Of a stretch of 45,517 nucleotides of DNA, positions 26,041 to 35,394 are shown piece by piece. The number at the start of each line of letters is the position of its first letter. The stretch's first letter is position 1. This DNA comes from Desulforegula conservatrix Mb1Pa (GTDB lineage Bacteria > Desulfobacterota > Desulfobacteria > Desulfobacterales > Desulforegulaceae): contig NZ_AUEY01000028.1 of the NCBI RefSeq assembly GCF_000426225.1, positions 1 through 45,517 on the forward strand, given 5' to 3'. A program made the translations under genes and the position numbers. Under the pieces are notes generated by a model that searched no databases, was not told where the DNA came from, and saw nothing but the letters and a program-made list of their open reading frames with translations.

Positions 26041-27062
26041 TCATACAGTGTCCTGCATGTCAAAAAAAATATCAGCTACCTGCAGGCGCAGCGCCAGAAA
26101 ACAGAAAGTTTTCAATAACCTGCCCTGGATGCAAACACAGTTTTATTGTGGATCCTACAACCCCTGAAAATAAAAAACAGATTGCTGGAGAAGAAGGAAA
26201 CATTGCATCAAGAGGCAATGAGCTAAAAAAGCACATTCTTGAAACAGTAAAGTCTCTGCCACCGGTTCCTGAAATACTTGCCAAGGCCCAGAAGGTAATA
26301 AAAGATCCGGATTCATCAGCGGATGACATCGCAAATGTTATAGAGACAGATCCTGCAATGGCAACAAGGGTTTTAAAACTTTCAAACTCTGCATATTACA
26401 ACCTGATAAGACCAGTCTCATCAATAAGACATGCCTGTATGATACTTGGTCAGGGAAATCTTCTAAGCCTTATTACTGTTATCAGCACATCAAAAATGCT
26501 GGGAAAAAACCTTGATGGCTATGGAATAAATTCAGGGGCTCTTCTTAAACATTCTTTAGCTGTTGCTACATGTTCACAGATAATTGCCAAAAGAAAAGCT
26601 CCTGATCTTGAAAACGATGCCTTTACTGCCGGACTTCTCCACGATTCAGGAAAAATCATTCTTGATGAGTATTTAAAAAGTATAAAGGAAGAATTTCATT
26701 CAAAAATGAATTCAGAGAATATGACTTTTCTAATGGCAGAGCAGTCAATTCTTGGTTTTGATCACAGCGGAATTGCATATGACTTCTGTAAAATATGGAA
26801 TATCCCTGAAATCCAGGCCCATGCAATAAAATTTCATCATTACCCTTCTCTTTCAGGCCAGAATGAACTGGCTTACATTCTTCATCTATCTGATTATATA
26901 GCTAAAAAAATCGGTTTCGCCACGACGGCAACAGATAGAGAGACTTATCCAATAGAAAAAGAAACCCTTGAAGTGCTTGATCTTACCCAGGATGATATTG
27001 CGGAGCTTGAAGAAAGAACAATTGAGTCGGCAACGGCAATTATCCAGGGACTATCTGGATAA
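26037..27062 (+). CDS. zinc-ribbon HDOD-domain signalling protein
   Basis: A 341-residue protein. The N-terminus is a short zinc ribbon with CPAC (Cys5, Cys8) and CPGC (Cys29, Cys32), as in the MJ0042/zinc_ribbon_5 type. An HDOD domain covers about 70-290: LPPVPEILAKAQKVIKDPDSSADDIANVIETDPAMATRVLKLSNSAYYN, then a retained HD pair in GLLHDSGKIILDEY. HDOD proteins act in signalling, often linked to cyclic-di-GMP and motility; many have lost HD catalytic residues. The ATG overlaps the YkgJ stop (ATGA), with AAAGGTG ahead. The pairing of ribbon and HDOD is common in delta-proteobacteria. Its target is unknown. Confidence 0.9.
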   Translation: MIIQCPACQKKYQLPAGAAPENRKFSITCPGCKHSFIVDPTTPENKKQIAGEEGNIASRGNELKKHILETVKSLPPVPEILAKAQKVIKDPDSSADDIANVIETDPAMATRVLKLSNSAYYNLIRPVSSIRHACMILGQGNLLSLITVISTSKMLGKNLDGYGINSGALLKHSLAVATCSQIIAKRKAPDLENDAFTAGLLHDSGKIILDEYLKSIKEEFHSKMNSENMTFLMAEQSILGFDHSGIAYDFCKIWNIPEIQAHAIKFHHYPSLSGQNELAYILHLSDYIAKKIGFATTATDRETYPIEKETLEVLDLTQDDIAELEERTIESATAIIQGLSG

Positions 27063-27157
27063 TACATTTATTCGTTTTTCAGACCCCATGGCCTTAGTGA
27101 AAATAATACAGACAATTACAGTTCTATTTCAAAGGATCATTATTTATATTTCAGATT

Positions 27158-27206
27158 TGATGGACTCACAAAAAGCCAGAAAAATGACTTCTGCGTCATG
27201 CCGGAC
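27158..27206 (+). repeat. MITE-like repeat, truncated copy E
   Basis: Left 49 bases only: TGATGGACTCACAAAAAGCC through GTCATGCCGGAC. The second half is missing. Confidence 0.7.
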
Positions 27207-27266
27207 ATAAAAATCAATGTTCTCTTGATTTAAAATCGGAATAATATATTAGATTGTTACAGTTAT

Positions 27267-27306
27267 AAGGATGCCATCACTAATAACGATGGCATCCTTT
27301 TTTATT
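27267..27306 (+). terminator. intrinsic terminator upstream of thiD
   Basis: AAGGATGCCATC (27267-27278) pairs with GATGGCATCCTT (27288-27299), 9-base loop, followed by six more T residues. It lies 205 bases after the HDOD gene and about 180 before thiD, so it probably ends the upstream operon. Confidence 0.85.
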
Positions 27307-27481
27307 TTATCTTACAATGAATTTAATTCATTTTTTAGAATTGAATACAGATAATCTTGAATTTTTCTGAAAAATTGATAACTAAATTCGTCATGATTGC
27401 CAGGCTTTTTCTTTAAAATACAAGTTCTGTAACTCGGTTACACCTGTCAGGACTTCACAATACAGGGGGAAATACAAAAAT

Positions 27482-28288
27482 ATGAAAATTGCGCTCAGCA
27501 TTGCCGGCTCAGATCCTTCGGGCGGAGCAGGCATACAGGCAGATATCAAAACATTCCATTCCATAGGAGTCTTTGGAATGGGAGTAACAACTGCTGTAAC
27601 TGTACAAAATACCCAGAAAGTATTTGCTGTTCAAGGCATTCTCCCTGAAATAGTTTTTGATCAGATACTTTGCCTTTTCGAAGATGCTGATATTGATGCT
27701 ATAAAAATTGGAATGGTTCACAGTGCTGAAATAGTAAAATCTATCTCGAGCGCCTTAAACAGACTGACCAGAAAACCGCCTGTCATACTTGATCCGGTTA
27801 TGATTTCAAAAAGCGGTTATTCCCTTCTTGCAGATGATGCAAAAGAAGCTCTTATAACTATCCTCATGCCTCTTGCCGACATAATAACACCTAATATTTT
27901 TGAGGCTGAGGCCCTTACAGGCATACCAATAACCACGATTGAAGATATGAAATCTGCGGCATATACCATCTCTGAGCTAACTGGCGCAAAGGTGATTGTG
28001 AAAGGTGGGCATCTTAATTCCGAGTTCGCATATGATCTTGTTTATGACGGAATGGGGTTCAGTGTCCTTGAGGCAGAAAAAATAGGCACAAAAAGCCCGC
28101 ACGGGACTGGTTGCGCTTTTTCTTCGGCAATAGCCGCTTATATGGCATCAGGCGAAGATTTTAAAACAGCGTGTAAAAGCGCCAAAAGCTATATCACCTC
28201 CGCCATTGAACATGGGCTTGATACTGGTCGGGGTGCCGCAACTCCGAATCATTTTTTTCATCTTTACAGAAAAGCAGAAATTTCTTAG
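27482..28288 (+). CDS. thiD: hydroxymethylpyrimidine / HMP-phosphate kinase
   Basis: ThiD phosphorylates HMP and HMP-P in thiamine biosynthesis and salvage. The 268-residue protein begins with IALSIAGSDPSGGAGIQADIKTF, the family signature. It also has VTVQNT, a KIGMVHSAEIV strand, LDPVMISKSGYSLL, and the catalytic PHGTGCAFSSAIAA with the Cys/anion-hole loop. The length is normal. GGGGGAAA precedes the ATG. No TPP riboswitch sequence is evident in the 180-base leader. The 3' end overlaps the last 95 bases of a convergent histidine kinase gene. Confidence 0.95.
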   Translation: MKIALSIAGSDPSGGAGIQADIKTFHSIGVFGMGVTTAVTVQNTQKVFAVQGILPEIVFDQILCLFEDADIDAIKIGMVHSAEIVKSISSALNRLTRKPPVILDPVMISKSGYSLLADDAKEALITILMPLADIITPNIFEAEALTGIPITTIEDMKSAAYTISELTGAKVIVKGGHLNSEFAYDLVYDGMGFSVLEAEKIGTKSPHGTGCAFSSAIAAYMASGEDFKTACKSAKSYITSAIEHGLDTGRGAATPNHFFHLYRKAEIS

Positions 28289-29699
28289 CGGCACAGGTTT
28301 TATATGGCCTGGCTTCCGTTACACTATTAAGAGCATCATCCTTTAAACTTCCGGAATTCAGAGCTTGTGATTCTGTATTACAGGCCATAGAAAAATCTCC
28401 ATGAATTTCAAAGGAAATAAGTATCCCCATATTGTTTCCTGAATTTATTCTTAACCCTTCGCCACGGAGAAGCCTTATCCTCTCCCTGACATTATGAAGT
28501 TCTAGCTCTTCTTCTGCGAGCTTGTATCCTGAAGACGTATTCACCTCGTATCCTTTTCCATCAGATTCAAATTTAACAATTATCCTTGTAGCCGAAAAAA
28601 CAACACTTACCCTGATATGGGCAGGGCTGGTTTTTGACGCTAAATTTGCCACAGTATTCTGGATAATTCTATATATATTGATGGATAGTTCGCAGCCAGA
28701 GCTGATGTTGTGTATTCCTGAACAAATGCAGCTTATTCTGACACCACTCTTTTCAGAGAATTCACTACAATACTGATGCAGGGCCTTTTCTATACCAAAA
28801 TCGTCTAAGGATGACGGTGTCAATCCATATGCAATCTCCCTTAAATGAGATATTGCATCCTGAAGAACTATGGACATATTCCTGGTTCTTTCGGTCAGTT
28901 TTTCAGGTATATCATCAATTCCATAATATACTGTATCAAGCGCGATCCTTAAACTGGCAAGATCTTGGGCCACATGATCATGTAAATTTGTCGATATAAT
29001 CTTAAGCTCAGTTTCACGGTCTCTAAGGATTCCGCGAGTGAAATCCCGTAGTTCTGATTCTCGTTTTTTCAGGGAATTTATATCGTAGACAGTTTGAAAG
29101 GCTGCTATCCGGCCATCAAACCACTGCATTTTTGATACTCGCACCGAATACCATCTTTTATTCAAGGCACTTATGCCATCCCACGCGCAAGTTCCTTCCG
29201 GCAATAATTCACCTTTTTTTTCAGGCGATGCTAAATTCAAAAACTGGGGAGGCTTTTTAATGTCACCGTTCCATCCAATTTTTTCGGCATCAGGGCAAAG
29301 ATCAAACAGATCTTTCATTTTTCTGTTGATAAATAACGGTTTACCAGTTTTTAAATCTGAAACAAATATTCCGATATTTATATTTCCCATCATTTCTGTG
29401 ATAAAATAATTTGATCCTGATGCATCAAATATAAAGGGTAGCCTTCCCCCTTTAAAAGCTGCTGAAGTACTGAACCTCAAAAATAAAAAAAGCAGGGAAA
29501 CCAGTACAAGGACGATAAAAAGTCCGGCAATTATAACTATTATCTCCTGCCTCTCCAATGATATAATGGGCAATATATAATCATTTCTGCATAAAAAAGC
29601 TCCGGCAAGAAAACAGATCAGACCGGCAGAAACAAAGCCGCATAAATTCAAAAAAAGTCTGAAGCCCATTGAAAAAGATGACATTTTGATACTTTTCAT
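28194..29699 (-). CDS. membrane PAS histidine-kinase-like protein with degenerate ATPase motifs
   Basis: A 501-residue NarX/DegS-type sensor kinase relative. Two N-terminal helices (about 12-38 and 50-75) anchor it, a PAS-like domain lies around 95-215, and a HisKA_3 helix carries NLHDHVAQDLASLR with the phospho-acceptor His. In the ATPase half, N-box Glu is replaced (QNTVANLASK), the G1 aspartate is Ser (ESDGKGY), and the G2 glycines and the GT pair are absent (HNVRERIRLL, NMGILISF). Those changes suggest weak or no kinase activity. A 75-residue tail after the core has no domain I recognise; its last 31 codons are antisense to thiD. No response regulator is adjacent. Confidence 0.75.
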   Translation of the reverse strand: MKSIKMSSFSMGFRLFLNLCGFVSAGLICFLAGAFLCRNDYILPIISLERQEIIVIIAGLFIVLVLVSLLFLFLRFSTSAAFKGGRLPFIFDASGSNYFITEMMGNINIGIFVSDLKTGKPLFINRKMKDLFDLCPDAEKIGWNGDIKKPPQFLNLASPEKKGELLPEGTCAWDGISALNKRWYSVRVSKMQWFDGRIAAFQTVYDINSLKKRESELRDFTRGILRDRETELKIISTNLHDHVAQDLASLRIALDTVYYGIDDIPEKLTERTRNMSIVLQDAISHLREIAYGLTPSSLDDFGIEKALHQYCSEFSEKSGVRISCICSGIHNISSGCELSINIYRIIQNTVANLASKTSPAHIRVSVVFSATRIIVKFESDGKGYEVNTSSGYKLAEEELELHNVRERIRLLRGEGLRINSGNNMGILISFEIHGDFSMACNTESQALNSGSLKDDALNSVTEARPYKTCAAKKFLLFCKDEKNDSELRHPDQYQAHVQWRR

Positions 29700-30341
29700 T
29701 TTGTACCTGCAAACATTTTCAAATCACAGTTTATCCTTAGAATAAACAAGTGGAAAATACCTTTAAGCTTTTAAAAAATGGGTTTAGGTTTTCTATTAAG
29801 ACGGTCTAAAAACTCTGGCGAACTTACTATTTCATAATAACAATTCAAAGTAGCCGTCAGGATAGTTGGCTAAGGATTTAATTGGAACCAGCAGCTTTTT
29901 TATGAGATCCTAATAGATTTTATGAAGTAATTAATTGTCCCACTTAAGGATGACTTGTTAAAGTGATCGGAATATTCGGGTAGGTTTTTGAGGATTGACC
30001 ACTTTTCTGCTCAGCAATATTTTTTTAAGGATAACAGAATATCTGAAAAGTTCAAATTAAAAAACAATACTATTACAATGTATTAACATCAAAAAGCCCA
30101 TCCAATCAGGCAAACATTGTTTTTTGCTATGCAACATTACCAAGCCAAAGAAAGACATGATCGGATTAAATTTGGATCTTTGGATTAATAGTCAAACGAC
30201 CTGGGCTTACTGCCCCGTTGCCTGGCCTGTTCAGCACGTTGCTCCTCATGACGGGCTTCACAGGAATGGCTTTGATCAGACCTCACGCAGACCGGAATGA
30301 ATGTTTTTCAGAAATCAAAAAACATGGTCAGGCTGATTAAT
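29700..30341. other. 640-base gene-free region between kinase and second PaaK-like gene
   Basis: AT-rich sequence with many stops in all frames. It holds neither of the repeat families and no clear palindrome. The part at about 30190-30300 is more GC-rich and may be a decayed gene remnant, but I cannot identify it. Confidence 0.4.
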
Positions 30342-31577
30342 TCAAATGTAAAAAACTTTCTCCCTTAAAGAAAAAGACGTTCTCACACCAACAGATTCCT
30401 GGATCTTTGTTTCAAGCTGAAGAACTGTTTTTTCAAGAAGCTTTATTTCATCCGAGAACATCCTCTCTGAAACAGTCATGGATACGGACAGCAGTGACTC
30501 ATCTGTCTCGGATCTGCTTATCTCGCAAAACTCGGGCTCAAATCCAAGCATCTCCTCAAGATATGTACGAACAAGGGAAGTGCTGACCTTTACTCCGTCA
30601 ATATTGAGAAGGTCATCAGTTCTATCGCCCTTCCACTCTATTTTTGTATCAACAGATCCACAATCGCACGGCTCTGTAATAAGACGGGCCAAATCTCCGG
30701 TTCTGAAGCGTATCAGAGGAAATGCCCTTGCAGTAAGAGTTGTCAGGACAAGTTCACCCCACTCCCCATGGGGAGATTCGGTCATGGTTTTAGGATCAAT
30801 AATCTCGGCAATAAAATGCTCATCCTGAATATGTAAGCCATTTTTTTCAGCGCACTCGCAAGCTATACAGGCTCCAGGCATTTCTGAAAGGCCATAATGC
30901 TGCCATGTTTTGACATGCAGATGTTTCTCAAGAAATGATCTTTCATCGATTGATGCGGCTTCACCTGCGAGAATTAATGTTTTGAGGGAAAGCCCTGTTG
31001 GGTTAAATCCTGACGAATACATATATTCTGTAAGCACTTTTGCATATGCCGGAGTAGTGACAAGTACGGTTGTCCTATAATCCCGCAAGACCATCATATT
31101 TTTTGCCAGGGAAAGAACATCATGCGGTATTACGCCGACGCCAAGAGCTTCTGCTCCGGCCTGATAATCCCGGCCCCAGTTTGACAGACCTGAATTCAGA
31201 TGTATCTGTAAAATATCCGAATCCTTTATGCCTGAAACAGCAAGGGCGCCTGCCACAATACTCCTCCAGATATCCACATCATGACGTGTATAGCCGCTTA
31301 TCGAAGGATTTTTTGTAGTACCCGGAGCCGTGTGTATTCTTACAATATCCCTTAACGGAACTGCAAAAAGTCCATAAGGATAATTCCTGCCCATGTCTTC
31401 ACGGGTCATGAACGGAATTTTTGGCATATCATTGAGAGATTCAACAGATGAAGGATCAAGGTCAATTTCCCTGAATTTCGACTGATGATAGGGAACATTT
31501 CTGTATGCCCTGTTGAGGGAACTCTGGAGCCTTTCAAGCTGAAGCTGTTTTCTTTCATTTATAGAAGTCTCTGTCAT
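30342..31577 (-). CDS. PaaK-like acyl-CoA ligase homolog with altered ATP loop
   Basis: A 411-residue member of the phenylacetate-CoA ligase (ANL) family by its overall layout: NVPYHQSKF, KIPFMTREDMGRNYPYGLFAVP, QHYGLSEMPG, and PLIRFRTGDLARL. The phosphate-binding loop, SSGTTGQP in the paaK copy here, is TAPGTTKNP (83-91). The C-terminal EGKAxRV motif with the catalytic lysine is also absent; this protein ends SLREKVFYI. So the adenylation chemistry may be impaired or changed. It ends the liv operon, three bases behind livF, with GGGAGGGAAT before the ATG. Roles as an inactive paralog, a regulator, or an enzyme with another substrate are all open. Confidence 0.8.
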   Translation of the reverse strand: MTETSINERKQLQLERLQSSLNRAYRNVPYHQSKFREIDLDPSSVESLNDMPKIPFMTREDMGRNYPYGLFAVPLRDIVRIHTAPGTTKNPSISGYTRHDVDIWRSIVAGALAVSGIKDSDILQIHLNSGLSNWGRDYQAGAEALGVGVIPHDVLSLAKNMMVLRDYRTTVLVTTPAYAKVLTEYMYSSGFNPTGLSLKTLILAGEAASIDERSFLEKHLHVKTWQHYGLSEMPGACIACECAEKNGLHIQDEHFIAEIIDPKTMTESPHGEWGELVLTTLTARAFPLIRFRTGDLARLITEPCDCGSVDTKIEWKGDRTDDLLNIDGVKVSTSLVRTYLEEMLGFEPEFCEISRSETDESLLSVSMTVSERMFSDEIKLLEKTVLQLETKIQESVGVRTSFSLREKVFYI

Positions 31578-31580
31578 TTT

Positions 31581-32324
31581 TTATTCCCTCCCGTCGCAGA
31601 AATCCGAATAATCCTGTCCAAGATATGCTCTTTTAACGTCCTCGTCTGAAAGGAGATCTTCGGCGTCTCCATCAAGAACTATTTTACCTGTTTCCATAAC
31701 ATACCCTCTGTCTGCAAGTTTTAAGGCAGCCCTGGCGTTCTGCTCAACAAGAAGTATTGTAAGACCCTGGGAATGCAAAGAACGAAGAATATCAAATATT
31801 TTTTCAACAATAATAGGGGCAAGTCCCATTGAAGGCTCATCAAGTACAAGAAGACGGGGTTTTGCCATGAGCGCCCTTGCGATCGCAAGCATTTGCTGTT
31901 CTCCGCCGGAAAGACCTCCGGCAGGCTTTTTTGACCTTTCCTTAAGCACTGGAAAAAGGGTGAACATTCTTTCAATGTCTTCTCTTATTGAATCGCCTTC
32001 ATTCTTTTTATACCGTATATATGCGCCAAGCCTCAAATTATCCATAACACTGAGAGGAGGAAATATCAGACGGCCTTCCGGCACCATACTGATACCAAGC
32101 TTTACAATCTCAGGAGGGTCGAGGCGTTTGATTGGATTGCCATCAAAAACAATATCTCCTTCCCAGGATTCAAGAAGACCGCACACGGCCTCAAGAAGCG
32201 TACTCTTACCAGCACCATTGGCGCCAATCAGGGTGACAAACTCACCCTCGGCAACTGAAAGACTGACGCCCTTCACAGCCATTATTTTTCCGTAATAGCA
32301 TTTTAAGTTTCTTATGGTCAGCAT
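31581..32324 (-). CDS. livF: branched-chain amino acid ABC transporter ATPase LivF
   Basis: A 247-residue ATP-binding subunit of the HAAT/Liv importer. Walker A GANGAGKST (34-42), the LSGGEQQMLAIARALM signature and LLVLDEPSMGLAPIIVEKIF with Walker B and the D-loop are present, and the His switch is retained as VEQNARAAL. It resembles LivF rather than LivG by its shorter length and the SMGLAP motif. It is followed within four bases by a PaaK-like gene. A GCGGAGC-type hairpin repeat lies between it and livG upstream. The substrate cannot be read from this subunit. Confidence 0.93.
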   Translation of the reverse strand: MLTIRNLKCYYGKIMAVKGVSLSVAEGEFVTLIGANGAGKSTLLEAVCGLLESWEGDIVFDGNPIKRLDPPEIVKLGISMVPEGRLIFPPLSVMDNLRLGAYIRYKKNEGDSIREDIERMFTLFPVLKERSKKPAGGLSGGEQQMLAIARALMAKPRLLVLDEPSMGLAPIIVEKIFDILRSLHSQGLTILLVEQNARAALKLADRGYVMETGKIVLDGDAEDLLSDEDVKRAYLGQDYSDFCDGRE

Positions 32325-32364
32325 TTATAAGCCAAAATAATTGTAAAGAAGAATGAGCAATGTT

Positions 32365-32412
32365 TTTCGCCTTCGGCGAGTCGTTTTTTGAAAAAAGCTC
32401 CGCAAAAACTTC
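32365..32412 (-). repeat. hairpin repeat between livG and livF
   Basis: GGCGAGTCGTTTTTT followed by GAAAAAAGCTCCGC: the second hairpin of the composite repeat. It lies in the 135-base gap between two subunit genes of one transporter. Confidence 0.7.
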
Positions 32413-32459
32413 TGGATTTAAGGTGTAATAAATTTTTATTCATACCAGCGCTATTCAGG

Positions 32460-33254
32460 CTAATCGCCTGTTCCAAGATAAGCCGCCATAACCTCAGGGT
32501 TCCTCTGAATCTCACGGGGAGTGTCTTCGGCCAGCTTTCTTCCCTGTTCAAGAACAACAATTTTATCAGAAATGTTCATAGTAAGGCTCATATCATGCTC
32601 AACAAGAAGAACAGTAATACCTTGATCCTTGATCCTAAGAATAATCTCGCCGAGCTTTGACGTTTCAACTGCATTGAGGCCCGCAGCAGGTTCATCGAGA
32701 AGTATGAGCGATGGTGATGACGCAAGGGATCTAGCTATCTCCAGAAGACGCTGCCAGCCGAGGGGAAAATCCCCTGCCCTGTCCATGGCTTTATCCTTCA
32801 AACCAACAAAATCGAGCATGTCATATGCAAGAGCCCTGGTTCTTTCTTCTTCTTTTCTGAAACCCGATGCTCGAATCACAGATGAAAGAAAACCGCTTGA
32901 AGTCCTTATATGTGCTCCAACCATTACATTTTCGAGCGCAGTCATACTCTCAAATAGAGCGACGTTCTGAAAAGTACGGGAAATACCCATTTTAACAAGA
33001 TTGGCAGGAGACTCGCCTGTTATTTCATTGCCTTCAAAGAAAATAGAACCTGTATCAGGCGTATAGACTCCGGTGACAAGATTGAAAAGTGTGGTTTTAC
33101 CTGCACCATTTGGACCTATCAAGCCAGCAACTGTCCCCTTGTCAATATCAAACGATATATCCTTCTGGGCCTTTATGCCTCCAAAAGATTTGGATACAGA
33201 TCTAACCTCGAGGATTTTAGTCTGTGTATTATTTTTTTGATTTAGCTTGTTCAT
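32460..33254 (-). CDS. livG: branched-chain amino acid ABC transporter ATPase LivG
   Basis: A 264-residue ATPase subunit. Walker A is GPNGAGKTT (47-55), the LPLGWQRLLEIARSLA segment is the LivG-type signature, and LILLDEPAAGLN contains Walker B. VLLVEHDMSLTM holds the H-loop. GMGISRTFQNVALF between Walker A and the signature is the Q-loop region typical of LivG. The N-terminal dozen residues are extra and hydrophilic. The start overlaps livM by 26 bases, so the two are probably coupled. The true start may be slightly further in, since the ribosome-binding site is weak. Confidence 0.93.
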   Translation of the reverse strand: MNKLNQKNNTQTKILEVRSVSKSFGGIKAQKDISFDIDKGTVAGLIGPNGAGKTTLFNLVTGVYTPDTGSIFFEGNEITGESPANLVKMGISRTFQNVALFESMTALENVMVGAHIRTSSGFLSSVIRASGFRKEEERTRALAYDMLDFVGLKDKAMDRAGDFPLGWQRLLEIARSLASSPSLILLDEPAAGLNAVETSKLGEIILRIKDQGITVLLVEHDMSLTMNISDKIVVLEQGRKLAEDTPREIQRNPEVMAAYLGTGD

Positions 33255-34182
33255 AAATATCTATCAAACCGCGTGTGAGCCCCTGGGGCATAAAAATCAT
33301 TACGACCATGAGAATCAGACCGTATATCATCATTTCAAAATCAGCAAATGAATGAAGCCATTCTGGTAAAAGCGTCAGCAGAGACGCTCCGAAAAGTGCC
33401 CCCCATATGCTTGCCATTCCACCGATGACAACCATGGTGACTATTCTTATGGATGCTAAAAAATCAAAGGTTCCAGGACTTATAAAAGTAATCATGTGGG
33501 CATATAAAAAACCTGAAACAGCGGCCATGACAGCACTCAAGACAAATATCTTGAGCTTCAGATCCTTTGTATCAACTCCAAGAATTAGAGAGGCGGCCTC
33601 ATTGTCATGAATTGCCCTTAATGCCCTTCCAACCCTTGAATCCATAATTCTCTGGCTTGCAATAAAAAATAAAATGAGTACTGCCCAGACAAGAAAAAAG
33701 AAATTTCTTGGATTCTCAAATGAAACAAATGGTGAGGAAAGTCCTGGGATGCCCACAAGACCTGAAGCTCCGCCGGTATACGAATCCCATTCTCTTATGC
33801 ATATATTTACTATCATCCCGAACCCGAGTGTCCCCATTCCAAGATAATAACCGGAAAGCCTCAGAGTTGGTATTCCAACCACATATGCAACCGCCGCCGC
33901 AAGAACGAGGGCTGCTGGCAGGGCCAACCAGGGTGACATCATGAATTTGGTGGTTAAAATAGCCGTGGTATAGGAACCGATTGCAAAAAATGCGGCGTGC
34001 CCCAAAGAAATCTGACCAGCATAACCCATCAAAAGATTGAGCCCCAAAGCAAGCAGAGTATTTATGCCTATCAGAGTCAGTGTTTGAATATAATATGAAT
34101 TATCAATAAAGAATCCTGCTGCTGCAACAAGCGTTATAAGCACGGCAAAACAGGCTCTGTTAAATACAATTTCATTTTTCAT
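33229..34182 (-). CDS. livM: branched-chain amino acid ABC transporter permease LivM
   Basis: A 317-residue permease with about eight to ten membrane helices. Typical LivM signatures are LNLLMGYAGQISLGHAAFFAIGSYTTAIL near 50-80, GIPTLRLSGYYLGMGTLGFG, and GGMASIWGALFGASLLTLLPEWL in the C-terminal third with the permease EAA-like loop. The last residues form a basic tail. It pairs with LivH in the membrane and the gene order H-M-G-F is standard for the family. The substrate is probably a branched-chain or aromatic amino acid, in view of the paaK and ACT genes in the operon. Confidence 0.93.
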   Translation of the reverse strand: MKNEIVFNRACFAVLITLVAAAGFFIDNSYYIQTLTLIGINTLLALGLNLLMGYAGQISLGHAAFFAIGSYTTAILTTKFMMSPWLALPAALVLAAAVAYVVGIPTLRLSGYYLGMGTLGFGMIVNICIREWDSYTGGASGLVGIPGLSSPFVSFENPRNFFFLVWAVLILFFIASQRIMDSRVGRALRAIHDNEAASLILGVDTKDLKLKIFVLSAVMAAVSGFLYAHMITFISPGTFDFLASIRIVTMVVIGGMASIWGALFGASLLTLLPEWLHSFADFEMMIYGLILMVVMIFMPQGLTRGLIDIYEQAKSKK

Positions 34183-34221
34183 ATGATCAGAATTAATAAT
34201 AAATGCCTTAAAGTTTAAAAA

Positions 34222-35100
34222 TCAGAACCTTTTGATATCTTTTTTCCCGAAAAGACCGCCTGGCCTGAAATAAAGAATCATTAAAAGAGCAAGAAACGCG
34301 GTTGCATCCTTAACGCCCGAAGAGATATATCCTGCGCCAAGGGATTCAAGGATTCCAAGAATAATACCGCCCGCTAAACTTCCCCAGAGGCTTCCGAGTC
34401 CGCCGAGCATTGCCGCACAAAACCCCTTTAATCCAAGCACAGTTCCCATATCATAACTGCACATTGTAATGGGCCCGATCATGGAGCCTGCTACGGCACC
34501 GGTTGAAGAGCTTATGACGAATGCAAGAAGCACCATGAACCCTGCCGGAATCCCTGTCAGCCTGGCTGCCCGCATGTTTATGGCACAAGCTGTCATTGCT
34601 TTTCCTGTGAGACTTCTTCTGTAAAAGAAATCAAGCGCAACAGCAATAATCAAAGCTCCGATTATAATCCATAAACTTTGAAAAACAATAACAGCTCCTC
34701 CGATGTTTATAGGAGGAAAAGATGTAAACTGGGCGACGGAATGCGGCTCTTTGCCCCAAAGAATCATTGCGGCTCCCCTCAGAAAAATTGAGGCCCCGAC
34801 TGTAATAATTATAAGAACAACATGATTGTCCTTTTTTGCGGTTCTGATGGCCAGGCGCTCAAAAATCAAACCGCATAGAGCAGTTACCGCGACAGCAAGC
34901 AGAATGGAAAAAGGAAGCGGAATTTTCAATACTCCCCAGAAAGTCATGAGGCTCATCCCGCCTATCATGACAAACTCACCCTGGGCAAAATTGATCAACT
35001 CCGTGGAATTGTAAAGCATTGAATATCCAACAGCGATTATTGCATAGATAGCCCCGCTGGTTATTCCTGTGAATAGATATTGAAGTAATTCCTGCATCAT
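34222..35100 (-). CDS. livH: branched-chain amino acid ABC transporter permease LivH
   Basis: A 292-residue permease with about eight helices. GITSGAIYAIIAVGYSMLYNSTELINFAQGEFVMIGGM (N-terminus) is the LivH family signature. GLKGFCAAMLGGLGSLWGSLAGGIILGILESLGAG is the cytoplasmic loop that contacts the ATPases. YFRPGGLFGKKDIKRF ends the protein, as usual. It is separated from livM by 39 bases and from livK by about 290 bases containing a MITE-like repeat, an unusually large gap inside a liv operon. Two adjacent Met codons start the frame. Confidence 0.94.
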   Translation of the reverse strand: MMQELLQYLFTGITSGAIYAIIAVGYSMLYNSTELINFAQGEFVMIGGMSLMTFWGVLKIPLPFSILLAVAVTALCGLIFERLAIRTAKKDNHVVLIIITVGASIFLRGAAMILWGKEPHSVAQFTSFPPINIGGAVIVFQSLWIIIGALIIAVALDFFYRRSLTGKAMTACAINMRAARLTGIPAGFMVLLAFVISSSTGAVAGSMIGPITMCSYDMGTVLGLKGFCAAMLGGLGSLWGSLAGGIILGILESLGAGYISSGVKDATAFLALLMILYFRPGGLFGKKDIKRF

Positions 35101-35177
35101 AATATCCGAAAATCAATTCTGCTGATTTGGGTAAAGCTTATATTTTCAGCCAGCTTTAAGTCCATTAATATATTTCT

Positions 35178-35309
35178 TGATGGTCTCGCAAAAAGTCAAA
35201 AAAGGCGACGGCGTAATGCCGGACTTGATCGGCATCCAGTTATTTCAGATATTTCTGGATTCCGGCCTTCTCCGGAATGACCGAAAGCGGACTTTTTGCG
35301 ACCTTGTCA
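35178..35309 (+). repeat. MITE-like palindromic repeat, copy F
   Basis: Ends TGATGGTCTCGCAAAAAGTC and GACTTTTTGCGACCTTGTCA, with both CCGG hairpins. ATTTCTTGA occurs at 35172-35180 and again at 35309-35317, a direct duplication. It sits between livK and livH. Confidence 0.9.
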
Positions 35310-35394
35310 TTTCTTGAATCAATAGAAAAACCGACCGTGGAAAATTTAAATGAATTTTCCACGGCCTGTCAAAAACCCGAACAAAATTTAACAA

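Noticed and set aside
27310-27481. TPP riboswitch ahead of thiD
   Set aside because: The conserved CTGAGA and ACCTGATC-type elements are not present.
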